DNA of 64,000 nucleotides from contig NZ_PEBQ01000093.1 of the NCBI RefSeq assembly GCF_002738225.1, forward strand, positions 124,001 through 188,000. Reading direction: 5' to 3'. A model generated the notes under the pieces. It was given only the letters and a program-made list of their open reading frames with translations, made no database searches and was not told the DNA's origin. The position numbers and the translations under genes were made by a program. Of this stretch, positions 1 to 9,197 are shown piece after piece; position 1 is the first letter of the stretch; each line of letters opens with the position of its first letter. Source of the DNA: Acetobacter pomorum (lineage in GTDB: Bacteria; Pseudomonadota; Alphaproteobacteria; Acetobacterales; Acetobacteraceae).

Positions 1-467
1 CCGGGCATATTGATGTAGTGCTCACGCAGGCGCAGTTGCCCAACCCTAATGGGCTGTGTTTTTCGCCCGATTTTTCACGGCTTTACGTTATTTCCTCCGG
101 CAAGCAGCCGGGCGGGCACGGGCATGATGGAGATCAGGCCGTGCATGTGTTTGATCTGCACAAGGAAGAACTGCCGCTTTCCAACCCGCGCCTGTTCACT
201 AACATGCGGTTTGAAGGCGTGCAGATGGGGCCAGATGGCATGAAGGCCGATGTGCACGGCAATATCTGGTGCGGTGTAAGCGGGCCGGTGGGGCTGTGCG
301 GGGTGTTTGTGTTTAACCCCGAAGGGCATCTTATTGGCCGCATTCGTCTGCCGCAGAGCGTTTCTAACCTCACATTTGGCGGCCCCAAGCGCGATTGGCT
401 GTTTATGTGCGCGGGGGATTCGCTCTACCGCTTGCAGGTGAACACGCAAGGTGCTGCTCCGGCCTGA
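1..467 (+). CDS. SMP-30/gluconolactonase-like protein, C-terminal part
   Basis: The reading frame is open from the first base of the window, so only the last ~155 residues are present. The visible part contains LPNPNGLCFSPD, a TNMRFEGVQMGPDGMKADVHG stretch and NLTFGG. These are hallmarks of the last blades of the SMP-30/gluconolaconase six-bladed propeller, where Asn and Asp residues of such loops bind the catalytic metal. Members hydrolyse sugar lactones such as glucono-1,5-lactone. That would fit an organism that oxidises glucose in the periplasm, but substrate cannot be read from the sequence and lactonase activity is inferred. A signal peptide cannot be assessed. The gene converges on the MFS gene with an 11-base gap. 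Confidence 0.85.
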   Translation, partial: GHIDVVLTQAQLPNPNGLCFSPDFSRLYVISSGKQPGGHGHDGDQAVHVFDLHKEELPLSNPRLFTNMRFEGVQMGPDGMKADVHGNIWCGVSGPVGLCGVFVFNPEGHLIGRIRLPQSVSNLTFGGPKRDWLFMCAGDSLYRLQVNTQGAAPA

Positions 468-478
468 GAAAACAGCGG

Positions 479-1633
479 TCAGGCGCTTTTCTTCAGCAGC
501 AGGGGCAGTAAGCCAAACAGCGCGCAGGTGATGGCGGCAAACCATGCCAGACCATCCGGCGTTGCCGCCATGGAACTGGCAGCCAGCGCAGGCCCTGCAA
601 ATGCGCCCGCACCCCACGCAAGGGAGCTAAGGGTGTAAATAGCTATCAGGTCTCCGCCTTTATAGCGGTCTCCCACAACAGACATCGCTACAGTGTAAAT
701 ACTGGCAAACACGCCATCCCACACAAACAGCAGCGCGTGGGCCACGCCGGGGTGATGAATGGCCACGGGCCACAATAACGCGCCCATACTTGCCAGCCCG
801 GCCAATGAGACCAGAAGCCAGCGGCGGCTTGTGCGGTCTCCTATCCAGCCAATGGGAATCTGAAACGCCATGGCCCCCAGCAGCATGATGCTCAGCAGCA
901 GCGTGGCTCCATGTTCTGACCACCCGAAATGCATGGCGTAGAGCGCCAGAAAAGAGGTGGCAGCCGAATCCAGCATGGCAATCAGCAATGTGGCGGCAAT
1001 GGCTATGGGGGCCAAGGGCAGGTAGCGCAGCAGGCTGGGGCGTTGTGGCGGTGTAAGCTGCGGGTGTGGCAACCACGGCGCAGCCACCAGACCGGTAGCC
1101 ACCAACAGGCCAATACTGGCGCAGGCAAAGGGCAAGGCGCTGGTGCGGCCTGTAAGCGTTAGCAAGGCGGGGCCTGCGGCAATGCCAATAGAAAGCAGCG
1201 TGCTGTAAAGCCCCATTACGCGGCCTCTGGCATTATCGGGCGTTATCTGGTTCAGCCAGCTTTCAGAAAGCACCAGAATAATCTCGCACGCGGCCCCCAG
1301 TACGGCGCGCAGGCCAAACCATACCCAGATGGATGGCAATAGTGGAAAAAAGGCCAGCGTGGCCGCCCCTGTCAGCAAAGCCAACGTAACGGCCCGTTTG
1401 GGCCCCAAAGCCATGCTGATGCGTGGCATAAACGGCGCAATGGCCAGCGAGCCCACAGCGTGCATCATGGTATTGGCGGCAATCATGCCGGTGCCAAACC
1501 CCAGATCCACCATTTCCAGCGTAAACAGGGGCGCACCCAGCCCCATAACCAGCCCGAACATAAGCCCCACAACAGTAAGGGAAAGGGTAGGGGCGGCGGT
1601 GACAACAGGGCGCGCGGAAGGGTGAGGCAGCAT
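479..1633 (-). CDS. MFS transporter (YcaD-like)
   Basis: The 384-residue product is almost wholly hydrophobic, with about 12 predicted membrane segments in two halves of six, as in the major facilitator superfamily. The loop after helix 2 has PRISMALGPKRAV, a degenerate form of the MFS A-motif, and a second copy sits in the C-terminal half (IGWIGDRTSRRWLL). The overall pattern, including SESWLNQITPDNARGRVMG, is typical of the YcaD/YfkF-type sugar or drug transporter-like group. It should be an inner-membrane secondary transporter, with substrate unknown. The upstream small unknown gene is on the same strand, 65 bases away. The family call is secure; the substrate is not. Confidence 0.85.
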   Translation of the reverse strand: MLPHPSARPVVTAAPTLSLTVVGLMFGLVMGLGAPLFTLEMVDLGFGTGMIAANTMMHAVGSLAIAPFMPRISMALGPKRAVTLALLTGAATLAFFPLLPSIWVWFGLRAVLGAACEIILVLSESWLNQITPDNARGRVMGLYSTLLSIGIAAGPALLTLTGRTSALPFACASIGLLVATGLVAAPWLPHPQLTPPQRPSLLRYLPLAPIAIAATLLIAMLDSAATSFLALYAMHFGWSEHGATLLLSIMLLGAMAFQIPIGWIGDRTSRRWLLVSLAGLASMGALLWPVAIHHPGVAHALLFVWDGVFASIYTVAMSVVGDRYKGGDLIAIYTLSSLAWGAGAFAGPALAASSMAATPDGLAWFAAITCALFGLLPLLLKKSA

Positions 1634-1698
1634 GGCTGGCTTGTAGCGGGTTGCGTGGGCCGGAGCCAGCCTTCATGCCGCTTTGGGGGAGTGCGTAT

Positions 1699-2091
1699 TT
1701 AAAACAGTTTATTGATAAGCGTGTTGCCAATGCCAAACCCCGCGCCAGAGGCCAGAGAATGGGCAAAGCCGGAATTGATCACGTCATCCAGCACATTCTC
1801 GACTTCCGGCTTGACGGAACTGAGGGCAGAGGGCTGCGGCGGGGCCACATTCTGCTGCACCTGCGTGGCAAGGGCCGTGTGCAAAGCCTGAAGCAGGTTG
1901 ATGACCTGAGATTGCTCATCCCGCAGGGAAAGGGCCAGTTCCTTTAGGTCCAGCAGCCATTCACGCGCCTGCATATCTCCACCATCGGCGGCGGTCTGCA
2001 TTTTGTTGCACAATGTTTGTAGGGCGGTGGCAGATTGCTGGGCCTGTGCCTGAAACTGGTTGTAGGTTTGATCTATGGCCTGAATATCCAT
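1699..2091 (-). CDS. small hypothetical protein, helical with Gly-rich C-terminus
   Basis: I do not recognise this 130-residue protein. The start was placed at the ATG at 2091 (MDIQAIDQTYNQFQ), preceded by AAAGGG about ten bases upstream; a longer frame to 2265 has no protein-like composition. Residues 1-75 look helical and Gln/Leu-rich (possible coiled coil). A Pro-rich linker follows (APPQPSA), then a C-terminal hydrophobic Gly-rich end (SLASGAGFGIGNTLINKLF) that could insert in a membrane or act as a glycine-zipper-like helix. It diverges from typA, so its promoter must lie in the 250 bases between them. It might form a unit with the MFS gene downstream. Confidence 0.6.
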   Translation of the reverse strand: MDIQAIDQTYNQFQAQAQQSATALQTLCNKMQTAADGGDMQAREWLLDLKELALSLRDEQSQVINLLQALHTALATQVQQNVAPPQPSALSSVKPEVENVLDDVINSGFAHSLASGAGFGIGNTLINKLF

Positions 2092-2341
2092 GCTGAAAAC
2101 CCTTTCAATATAATGTGTTCCAAGGCCCCAAGCACACCACCGCAGGGTGGCAAATGCAAGCCATGCGGCCCCTGTGCGGCTATCTGCGGTGGCAGCCATG
2201 ATACGTATTGGTGAGGATTTTGCGTGCATTCCGGCGCGCGGGCGGCTATCTGTCTGCCCAAGCAAACATCAGCAAAGCCATTCTCCGCCCTTTCATGGCA
2301 GAAAGCGGTGGCGTGGCCCGCAGGGAATATCAGGCCTTTAC

Positions 2342-4159
2342 ATGGATATCCGCAATATCGCCATCATTGCCCACGTTGACCACGGCAAGACGACTCTGGT
2401 TGACGAACTGCTCAAGCAGTCGGGTTCGTTCCGCGAAAACCAGCACGTTGCCGAACGCGCAATGGACAGCAACGATCTGGAACGCGAACGTGGCATTACC
2501 ATTCTTGCCAAGTGCACATCCGTTGTCTGGAAAGATACCCGTATCAACATTATTGATACCCCCGGACACGCCGACTTTGGCGGGGAAGTGGAACGTATTT
2601 TAAGCATGGTGGATGGCGCCATTGTGCTGGTGGACTCCGCCGAAGGTGCGCTGCCGCAGACCAAGTTTGTGGTGGGCAAGGCACTGGCCCGCGGCCTGAA
2701 GCCAATTGTGGTTGTGAACAAGATTGACCGTGGCGATGCCCGCCCCGATGAAGTGCACAACGAAATTTTTGATCTGTTTGCAGCCCTTGGCGCAAATGAT
2801 GAGCAGCTTGACTTCCCGATGCTGTTTGCCTCTGGCCGTCAGGGCTGGGCAGATGAAACGCTGGATGGCCCCCGCAAGGACCTGAGCCCGATGTTCGAGC
2901 TGATCCTGCGCCATGTGCCAGCTCCGAATCTGGACAAAGACAAGCCCTTCGCCATGACAGCCACCATTCTGGAAAGTGACAACTTTCTGGGCCGCGTGCT
3001 GACAGGCCGTGTGGAACAGGGCCGCGCCAAGGTGAACATGCCTGTTAAGGTGCTGCGGGCCGATGGCTCCGTGGTGGAAACAGGCCGCCTGACCAAGCTG
3101 CTTTCCTTCCGTGGTCTGGACCGCGTGGGTGTGGAAGAAGTGGAAGCTGGGGACATTGTGGCCGTGGCAGGTTTGTCTGAAGCCACCATTCCAGACACCA
3201 TTGCCGCCCCGGAAGTTGAAGCGCCGCTGGAAGCCATTCCGGTTGATCCGCCGACACTGTCCATGACCTTCCGCCTGAACGATGGCCCGCTGGGTGGCCG
3301 TGAAGGCAAGAAGGTGACGTCTCGCCAGATTCGTGACCGTCTGTTCAAGGAAATCGAAAGCAACATTGCTATTCGCGTGACAGACAGCCCCGAAAGCGAA
3401 GCGTTTGAAGTGGCTGGCCGTGGTGAACTTCAGCTTGGTGTGCTGATTGAAACCATGCGCCGTGAAGGCTTTGAGCTGACAATCGGCCGCCCGCGCGTGC
3501 TGTTCCGCACCAATGAAGAAACCGGTGAGCGCGAAGAGCCTTACGAAGAAGTTACCATTGATGTGGACGAACCCTATTCCGGCGTTGTGGTGGAAAAGAT
3601 GTCCCTCCGCAAAGGCCAGATGCAGGACATGCGCCCCTCTGGCGGTGACAAGGTGCGCCTGACATTTATCATCCCCTCACGCGGGCTGATAGGCTACCAC
3701 GGTGAGTTCCTGACCGACACGCGCGGCACGGGTATCATGAACCGTCTGTATTCCCACTACGGGCCTTATGCTGGCACTGTGGAAGGCCGCCGCAATGGCT
3801 CCCTGATTTCTGCAGAAAACGGGGCAACCACGCAGTACTCCCTGTTCTCCCTGCAGGATCGTGGCACGCTGTTTGTGGATGCGGGTGAAACGGTTTATCA
3901 GGGCATGATCATCGGTGAGCATTCCCGTGAGAATGATCTGGAAGTAAACCCGATCCGTGAAAAGAAGCTGACCAACATGCGCGCCGCCGGTAAGGACGAA
4001 GCCCTGCTGCTGACCCCGCCGCGCCGTATGTCTTTGGAACAGGCGATTGCGTATATTGAAGACGATGAGCTGGTGGAAGTTACTCCATCTGCTATTCGCC
4101 TGCGCAAGCGGTATCTGGACCCCAACGAACGCAAGAAGCGCGGCAAAAAAGCAGACTGA
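2342..4159 (+). CDS. typA: ribosome-associated GTPase TypA/BipA
   Basis: A 605-residue translational GTPase that binds the ribosome and supports 50S assembly and stress or cold adaptation. The G domain has HVDHGKTTL (G1), ERGITI (G2), [15 protein letters not shown] (G3) and [10 protein letters not shown] (G4). EF-G-like domains II, III and V follow ([18 protein letters not shown] is the usual domain III signature). The BipA-specific C-terminal domain ends [19 protein letters not shown]. The start is the ATG of [15 protein letters not shown], which matches the family; the frame is open further upstream to 2147, but that part is not homologous. It stands alone, followed by a clear intrinsic terminator. 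Confidence 0.97.
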   Translation: MDIRNIAIIAHVDHGKTTLVDELLKQSGSFRENQHVAERAMDSNDLERERGITILAKCTSVVWKDTRINIIDTPGHADFGGEVERILSMVDGAIVLVDSAEGALPQTKFVVGKALARGLKPIVVVNKIDRGDARPDEVHNEIFDLFAALGANDEQLDFPMLFASGRQGWADETLDGPRKDLSPMFELILRHVPAPNLDKDKPFAMTATILESDNFLGRVLTGRVEQGRAKVNMPVKVLRADGSVVETGRLTKLLSFRGLDRVGVEEVEAGDIVAVAGLSEATIPDTIAAPEVEAPLEAIPVDPPTLSMTFRLNDGPLGGREGKKVTSRQIRDRLFKEIESNIAIRVTDSPESEAFEVAGRGELQLGVLIETMRREGFELTIGRPRVLFRTNEETGEREEPYEEVTIDVDEPYSGVVVEKMSLRKGQMQDMRPSGGDKVRLTFIIPSRGLIGYHGEFLTDTRGTGIMNRLYSHYGPYAGTVEGRRNGSLISAENGATTQYSLFSLQDRGTLFVDAGETVYQGMIIGEHSRENDLEVNPIREKKLTNMRAAGKDEALLLTPPRRMSLEQAIAYIEDDELVEVTPSAIRLRKRYLDPNERKKRGKKAD

Positions 4160-4289
4160 TTCTCTCTCACTTATCGGCTGTCCAGCACTTTGGGGGGCCG
4201 GTAAGTGTGGCGCATTTGTGGTGTTGATGTATTTTTTTCAGTGACACCGATTTGTCATATACAAAACGCGCAATATGCCTGAATCCAAG

Positions 4290-4318
4290 GGAAACCGCCT
4301 GTTACCGGGCGGTTTTTT
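4290..4318 (+). terminator. intrinsic terminator after typA
   Basis: ACCGCC (4294-4299) pairs with GGCGGT (4308-4313), extended by A-T pairs on the outside and followed by a run of T. It lies 130 bases after the typA stop. Confidence 0.85.
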
Positions 4319-4417
4319 GGGTTTTGCAAGTGCCAATATGGCTGGTTTGCGGCTGTCAAGTGGCGGGGCAATGATATGTATAAAGATTGCACAAATTTTA
4401 GCCCAAGACGCTGTGCT

Positions 4418-4445
4418 TTTGCCGTGATATTAAGCAGCCTATAAA
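4418..4445 (+). promoter_or_regulatory. candidate sigma-70 promoter of the Asr-like gene
   Basis: TTTGCC (4418-4423) and TATAAA (4440-4445) are separated by 16 bases. Transcription would begin near 4452, giving a leader of about 64 bases. This is a motif match only. Confidence 0.35.
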
Positions 4446-4515
4446 CCGGTCTATAGCTGAATGTAGGGTTGTCCTGCATGAGGTGGATTGGACCACGGGT
4501 TTTTGGAGATATTTT

Positions 4516-4815
4516 ATGATTTCTCGTCGTCTGCTTGCGGCTCTGTCCACCGTTGCCCTGCTGGGCGTTGCTGCTCCGTCCTTCGCGCAGGAAGCTGCGC
4601 CTCCGGCTCCGCCGGCTGGCCCGGAAGCTGCTGCACCTGAAGGTGCTGGCCCGGCTGCTACAGAAGCTGGTAAAACCGAAGAAAGCAAAGGTGCTGCTGC
4701 ACATAAGGGCAAGCACAAAGGCCACAAGGGTGGCAAACACCACGGTGGCAAACACCACGGTAAGAAGAAGTCCGCTGCTCCGGCTTCTGACTCCTCTTCC
4801 GATTCCGCACAGTAA
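4516..4815 (+). CDS. small secreted Ala/Pro- then Lys/His/Gly-rich protein, Asr-like
   Basis: A 99-residue protein started at the ATG preceded by TTGGAG seven bases upstream. Residues 1-20 form a clear signal peptide (MISRRLLAALSTVALLGVAAPS then FAQ|E), so the mature protein should be periplasmic. It has three zones: an Ala/Pro/Glu stretch, a basic block dominated by Lys, His and Gly (HKGKHKGHKGGKHHGGKHHG), and an Ala/Ser/Asp tail. Signal peptide, low complexity and Lys/His repeats match the composition of enterobacterial acid-shock protein Asr. The His-rich block could also bind metal (Ni, Cu or Zn). Asr-like function is inferred from composition, not alignment. It has its own promoter candidate and a strong terminator, so it is probably monocistronic. 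Confidence 0.75.
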   Translation: MISRRLLAALSTVALLGVAAPSFAQEAAPPAPPAGPEAAAPEGAGPAATEAGKTEESKGAAAHKGKHKGHKGGKHHGGKHHGKKKSAAPASDSSSDSAQ

Positions 4816-4890
4816 TCACCCGGCACAAGGGGGTGCTGCGTTACAGGCGCGGTACCTTCTGCCTGCCGTGGCTTAAAAGCTGCGCACTAT

Positions 4891-4929
4891 AAAAAGGCCG
4901 CGGAGGTATCTGCCACCGCGGTCTTTTTT
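4891..4929. terminator. bidirectional intrinsic terminator between the Asr-like gene and dadA
   Basis: GGCCGCGG (4896-4903) pairs with CCGCGGTC (4916-4923), flanked by five A on the left and six T on the right, so it can terminate both converging transcripts. Confidence 0.9.
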
Positions 4930-4935
4930 GCGCCG

Positions 4936-6192
4936 TTAGTTATATCGGTTGATGGAAAGATCCAGCGCGGGAATATCGGGCTTTCTGCCGTGCACAAGGT
5001 CTGCAATCAGGCGGCCAGAGCCACACGCCATTGTCCAGCCCAGGGTGCCGTGGCCGGTGTTGAGCCATAGGTTTTTAAAGCCAGACACGGGGCCAATAAC
5101 GGGTGTGCCATCTGGCGTGCAGGGGCGCAGGCCCGCCCAGTATGTGGCGGCGCTCAGGTCTCCCCCGCCAAACAGTTCTGAAAAAGACAGCTCCAACGTT
5201 TCACGCCGGTCGGGGCTGAGTTTCAGGTTGTAACCCGTCAGTTCCGCCGTGCCCCCTATACGAATGCGGTTGCCAAGCCGTGTAATGGCCAACTTGTAGG
5301 AGGTATCATTCACGGTGGACATGGGGGCGTGGGTTTCATCCGTAAGGGGCAGGGTGAGGGAATAGCCTTTTACGGGGTAAACGGGCAGATGCACGCGCAA
5401 TGGGCGCAGCAGCAGCGGGCTGTAGCTGCCCATAGCCACAATATACGCATCGCCCCTGAAATGTGCGGCACTGGTACGCACAGACATAATTTCATCCGCA
5501 GCGGCATCCAGCCCCAGAACGGTGGCATCATAAACAAACTTCACACCCTTGGCTTCCGCCATGCGGGCCAGCCTTTGGGTGAACACATGCGCATCGCCCG
5601 ATTCATCACCGGGTAAATACAGCCCACCCGTAAGCAGATGCTTGGCATGGGCAAGGCCGGGTTCGTGCTCCAAAACCTGATCCACCGCCAAAAGCTGGTG
5701 GGGAATGTTGGCTTCTGCCAGCAGGCGCATATCGTGCTGGGCGGTATCTATCTGCTTGTTGGTGCGGAAAAGCTGGATCAGCCCGCGCTGCCTGTCATCA
5801 TACGTAATGCCGGTTTCCTCACGCAGGGCGTCCAGACAATCGCGGCTGTATTCGGCAATGCGCAACATGCGGGATTTGTTAATGTCATACGCATGGGCGT
5901 TACAGTTTTTTAAAAGCTGGTCCAGCCAGCGGATCATGGCCAGATCAAACCGTTTGCGAATAACCAGCGGGCTGGTTTTGGGGTGCAGCATCCACTTTGC
6001 AGCCTGAAGCGGCAGGCCGGGAGAAGCCCACGGCGTGGAATATCCGGGGGAAACCTGCCCGGCATTGGCAAACGATGTTTCAAGTGCCGGGGCGGACTGG
6101 CGGTCTATTACCGTGACTTCATGCCCAAGGCAGGCCAGATACCAGGCCGATGTTACCCCGATAACGCCAGCGCCCAGAATGATGACTTGCAC
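4936..6192 (-). CDS. dadA: D-amino acid dehydrogenase, small subunit
   Basis: A 418-residue FAD flavoprotein that oxidises D-amino acids to 2-oxo acids and passes electrons to the respiratory chain at the inner membrane. The N-terminus carries the dinucleotide-binding motif ILGAGVIGVTSAWYL and continues with GHEVTVIDRQ and ETSFANAGQVSPGYSTPWASPG, matching DadA closely. The C-terminus has the second FAD contact (LWLNTGHGTLGWTMACGSG). I chose the GTG at 6192 because AAGGA lies seven bases before it and the protein then begins MQVIILGAGVIG, like E. coli DadA. An in-frame GTG at 6210 would add six residues. No alanine racemase gene (dadX) is adjacent. Confidence 0.93.
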   Translation of the reverse strand: MQVIILGAGVIGVTSAWYLACLGHEVTVIDRQSAPALETSFANAGQVSPGYSTPWASPGLPLQAAKWMLHPKTSPLVIRKRFDLAMIRWLDQLLKNCNAHAYDINKSRMLRIAEYSRDCLDALREETGITYDDRQRGLIQLFRTNKQIDTAQHDMRLLAEANIPHQLLAVDQVLEHEPGLAHAKHLLTGGLYLPGDESGDAHVFTQRLARMAEAKGVKFVYDATVLGLDAAADEIMSVRTSAAHFRGDAYIVAMGSYSPLLLRPLRVHLPVYPVKGYSLTLPLTDETHAPMSTVNDTSYKLAITRLGNRIRIGGTAELTGYNLKLSPDRRETLELSFSELFGGGDLSAATYWAGLRPCTPDGTPVIGPVSGFKNLWLNTGHGTLGWTMACGSGRLIADLVHGRKPDIPALDLSINRYN

Positions 6193-6361
6193 GGTTTTAT
6201 CCTTACTCACAAGGCCAATGGATCAGACAAGCACCATACCTTGCTGTGCCCGTACGCGCCAGAACCCGTAAGAAAACGGTCTATGGCGCTGGCTGCCGGG
6301 AGGTATGCGAGAATAACGCGCAAAAAGTGCCTAACCCATTGCACAACAAAGATGCGTTTAT

Positions 6362-6405
6362 AAAAAATGGCGGCATGTTGTGCCTGCTTGGGGCCATGCC
6401 GCCAT
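6362..6405 (-). terminator. terminator of the ferredoxin-NADP reductase gene
   Basis: ATGGCGGCATG (6367-6377) is perfectly complementary to CATGCCGCCAT (6395-6405). Read on the minus strand the stem is followed by six T. The loop is long, at 17 bases. Confidence 0.8.
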
Positions 6406-6418
6406 AATGGCGTGGGGT

Positions 6419-7435
6419 TTAGGCAGGCACACCTTTGCTGGTGGAATATTCAAAGTGCAACGCCTGATCCGGGTTCACAATGGGGTAAATGGCGTGGGCG
6501 GCCATGGCGGCTTCGCTAAACCCTTGCAAAATCAGCTTCAGCTTGCCGGGGTAGGTGGCCACATCGCCCACGGCAAACACGCCCGGCAGGCTGGTTTCAC
6601 AGCTTGAAGGGGTAACGGGAATGGTGGAGCGCATGGTATCCATACCCCAGCGCGCCACAGGCCCCAGATCTGTGGCCAGCCCAAAGAAAGGCAGCAGCAC
6701 ATCGGCTTCCAGCATACGGGTTGCGCCATCCAGATCAGCCACTTCCACACCTTCCAGCGCACCGTTCTGGCCATGCAGGGCGTGGAGCTGATAGGGCACC
6801 ACCTTTTCAATCTGCCCGGCGGCTACGGCCTCATCCAACTGGCGCAGGCTTTCTGGCGCACCGCGGAACCTGTCCCGCCGATGCACGAGGTACAGTTTTT
6901 CTGCATTGTCTTTGAGGGAAAGCGCCCAATCCAGTGCGGAATCGCCCCCACCGGCAATGACAATACGGCGGCCTGCAAAATCGGCTTTGCGGCGCACATA
7001 GTATTGCACGGCCCCGGTATCTTCAAACGCTTCCAAACCTTCCAATGGCGGGCGGTTGGGGCCAAAGGCACCTGCACCGGCGGCAATAATAATGGCCTTG
7101 GCCTTCAGCGTGGTGCCTTGGTTGGTGCCCAGCGTAAAGTTGCCCCGGTGGCCCTCAAGGCTTTCCACCCGGTGCTTGAGCAGGCGGGGGATGTTAAAAG
7201 GGGCAATCTGTTCTTCCAGCCGGGCAATAAGTTGCGCGCCTTCTACGGCGGGGCAGGCGGGAATATCGTAAATCGGCTTTTCCGGATACAGGGCCGCACA
7301 TTGGCCGCCCACTTCTGGCAGCACATCTATCAACACACAGTTCAGCCGCAGCATGGCGCACTGAAAAGCGGCAAAAAGCCCCGCTGGGCCAGCGCCAATT
7401 ATGGCTACGTCTGTTTCTGCTGGCGTATCAGTCAT
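6419..7435 (-). CDS. ferredoxin/flavodoxin-NADP+ reductase, TrxB-like type
   Basis: A 338-residue FAD/NADPH enzyme of the thioredoxin-reductase-like FNR family (Bacillus YumC, Chlorobium FNR). The FAD motif IIGAGPAGLFAAFQ is near residue 12, PEVGGQCAALYPEKPIYDIP follows, and the NADPH motif IAGGGDSALDWALS is near residue 160. The late FAD motif is PGVFAVGDVATYPGKLKLI. The CxxC redox pair of true thioredoxin reductase is absent from the NADPH domain, which separates this family from TrxB. It moves electrons between NADPH and ferredoxin or flavodoxin in the cytoplasm. It is followed by a strong terminator and stands between icd and dadA on the same strand. Confidence 0.92.
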   Translation of the reverse strand: MTDTPAETDVAIIGAGPAGLFAAFQCAMLRLNCVLIDVLPEVGGQCAALYPEKPIYDIPACPAVEGAQLIARLEEQIAPFNIPRLLKHRVESLEGHRGNFTLGTNQGTTLKAKAIIIAAGAGAFGPNRPPLEGLEAFEDTGAVQYYVRRKADFAGRRIVIAGGGDSALDWALSLKDNAEKLYLVHRRDRFRGAPESLRQLDEAVAAGQIEKVVPYQLHALHGQNGALEGVEVADLDGATRMLEADVLLPFFGLATDLGPVARWGMDTMRSTIPVTPSSCETSLPGVFAVGDVATYPGKLKLILQGFSEAAMAAHAIYPIVNPDQALHFEYSTSKGVPA

Positions 7436-7523
7436 GGCGTGGCGTGATGCTCCCTTATCTGGTTACATTAAAATACGGTTTCTGTTTTGCGCCAGCACGG
7501 GCCGGTGCGCAATGGCCTAGAAT

Positions 7524-7560
7524 AAGCAACACCCCGAAGCAGAAATTTGCTCCGGGGTGC
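7524..7560 (-). terminator. terminator-like hairpin after icd
   Basis: CACCCCG (7530-7536) pairs with CGGGGTG (7553-7559), with an inner AGCA/TGCT pairing. On the minus strand it is followed by only a weak T-rich run (TTGCTTATT). Confidence 0.6.
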
Positions 7561-7599
7561 ACATAACGTACAAGGCAAAAAGTAAGTGTGGCGGAAAAC

Positions 7600-8820
7600 T
7601 CAGCCCTTGGCCAAGGCCTGCTTGAGTTTTGCATCCAGCACATCAAGGAAAGGCTGCGTATCCAGCCATTTGGTGCCGTTGCCCACCAGCAGCGCCAGAT
7701 CCTTGGTCATCTGTCCGCCTTCCACTGTATCCACGCACACTTTTTCCAGCGTGTTGGCAAAGTGCACCACGTCTGGCGTATCATCAAAGCGGCCACGATA
7801 GGCCAGCCCGCGTGTCCATGCAAAAATGGAGGCAATGGGGTTGGTGCTGGTGGGCTTGCCTTTCTGATACTCCCGATAATGGCGGGTGACGGTGCCGTGT
7901 GCGGCTTCGGCCTCCACCACATCGCCTGTGGGGTTCAGCAGCACGGATGTCATTAGCCCAAGGCTGCCAAAACCCTGTGCCACAATGTCACTTTCCACAT
8001 CGCCATCGTAGTTTTTGCAGGCCCATACGTAGCCGCCCGGCCATTTGAGCGCACAGGCCACCATGTCATCAATCAGGCGGTGTTCGTAGGTCAGGCCCAG
8101 CTTTTCAAACTCGGCCTTGAATTCCTTTTCATACACCTCCTGAAACACATCCTTGAACATGCCATCATAGGCTTTCAGGATGGTGTTTTTGGTGGACAGA
8201 TACACCGGCAGCTTGCGGTCCCGCCCATATGCGAGGGAGGCACGGGCAAAGCCTTCGATAGAGGCACGGGTGTTGTGCATGCCCAGTGCCACACCGGGGC
8301 CTTTGAAGTCATGCACATCCAGCGTAATGGGCTCACCACCATCTTCGGGAATGTAGTTGAGCGTCACCTTGCCGGGGCCGGGGATCTTGGTTTCCGCAGC
8401 GCGGTAGATATCCCCATAGGCATGGCGGCCAATCACGATGGGCTTTGTCCAGTGCGGCACAAGGCGCGGCACGTTGGAGCAGATGATGGGTTCACGAAAA
8501 ATGGTGCCATCCAGAATGTTGCGGATGGTGCCGTTGGGTGAACGCCACATCTTTTTCAGCCCGAATTCCTTCACCCGTGCTTCATCAGGGGTGATGGTGG
8601 CGCATTTTACGCCCACGCCGTAGCGTTTGGTGGCTTCTGCGGCTTCTACGGTCACCTTGTCATCCGTGGCATCACGGTTTTCTATGCCCAGATCGTAATA
8701 TTTCAGGTCAATATCCAGATAGGGCAGAATCAGGCGCTCACGAATAAAGTGCCAGATGATACGGGTCATTTCATCCCCGTCCATTTCCACCACCGGGTTC
8801 TTGACCTTGATTTTAGCCAT
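7600..8820 (-). CDS. icd: NADP-dependent isocitrate dehydrogenase
   Basis: A 406-residue TCA-cycle enzyme that oxidises isocitrate to 2-oxoglutarate and CO2, producing NADPH. It begins [23 protein letters not shown], the usual start of the homodimeric 'eukaryotic-like' subfamily found in alphaproteobacteria. The substrate loop [19 protein letters not shown] and the metal-binding region [30 protein letters not shown] are intact, as is the NADP-binding AHGTVTRHY. Its product feeds the glutamine synthesis genes found 5 kb away (glnB-glnA), although they are not co-transcribed. The 377-base upstream gap should hold its promoter; no confident -35/-10 pair was seen. Confidence 0.97.
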   Translation of the reverse strand: MAKIKVKNPVVEMDGDEMTRIIWHFIRERLILPYLDIDLKYYDLGIENRDATDDKVTVEAAEATKRYGVGVKCATITPDEARVKEFGLKKMWRSPNGTIRNILDGTIFREPIICSNVPRLVPHWTKPIVIGRHAYGDIYRAAETKIPGPGKVTLNYIPEDGGEPITLDVHDFKGPGVALGMHNTRASIEGFARASLAYGRDRKLPVYLSTKNTILKAYDGMFKDVFQEVYEKEFKAEFEKLGLTYEHRLIDDMVACALKWPGGYVWACKNYDGDVESDIVAQGFGSLGLMTSVLLNPTGDVVEAEAAHGTVTRHYREYQKGKPTSTNPIASIFAWTRGLAYRGRFDDTPDVVHFANTLEKVCVDTVEGGQMTKDLALLVGNGTKWLDTQPFLDVLDAKLKQALAKG

Positions 8821-9197
8821 AATACTGCATCCGATTCGAAGTGTGTCTTGCTTTTGTGGCGCGCAGATGCGGGTTACGTATAGGCATCATGCAGTGCGCG
8901 AATTGAGAACCATAAGCGGGGTTGAAATACTGCGCTGTTCACGATCATGACAAAACAGGCCCATGTGCGCTCAAAGCCTATGGAGCATGTGCAAAAATCT
9001 TTGTTTTCTGCGGAATATCCAGTGTTATCACAAACATGTCAGGCGTAATGGGGTGTCCGCCCTGCAAGATTAAGGGGGAGGTGCCCGTGCCGCCTGATTA
9101 TGCTAACAACAGAAAAAATTGGCGGACCGCCTGTATGCAAGCGCCTGCCAAAATCATGATTGCGCATCTGGAACGGGCAGCCGGGGTAAGCTGAGGC
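8821..9197. other. intergenic region between icd and the glycosyltransferase-like gene
   Basis: This 377-base stretch must carry the promoter of icd (leftward) and of the 703-residue gene (rightward). A 90-codon frame at 8922-9194 is open but has no protein-like composition and no good ribosome binding site. I saw no convincing repeat or RNA. Confidence 0.5.

Larger units (their letters stand above)
4160..4515 (+). other. intergenic region between typA and the Asr-like gene
   Basis: This 356-base stretch shows no coding frame that I can support. It holds the typA terminator near 4290-4318, an AT-rich segment, and a candidate sigma-70 promoter near 4418-4445 for the downstream small secreted protein. 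Confidence 0.6.

Noticed and set aside
4681..4770. Tandem repeat in the Lys/His block read as a DNA repeat or CRISPR-like array
   Set aside because: The units are short, in frame and coding; they reflect protein low complexity, and no spacer-repeat structure exists.
8922..9194. 90-codon frame between icd and the 703-residue gene
   Set aside because: No good ribosome binding site, no recognisable pattern, and it ends just at the ribosome binding site of the next gene.
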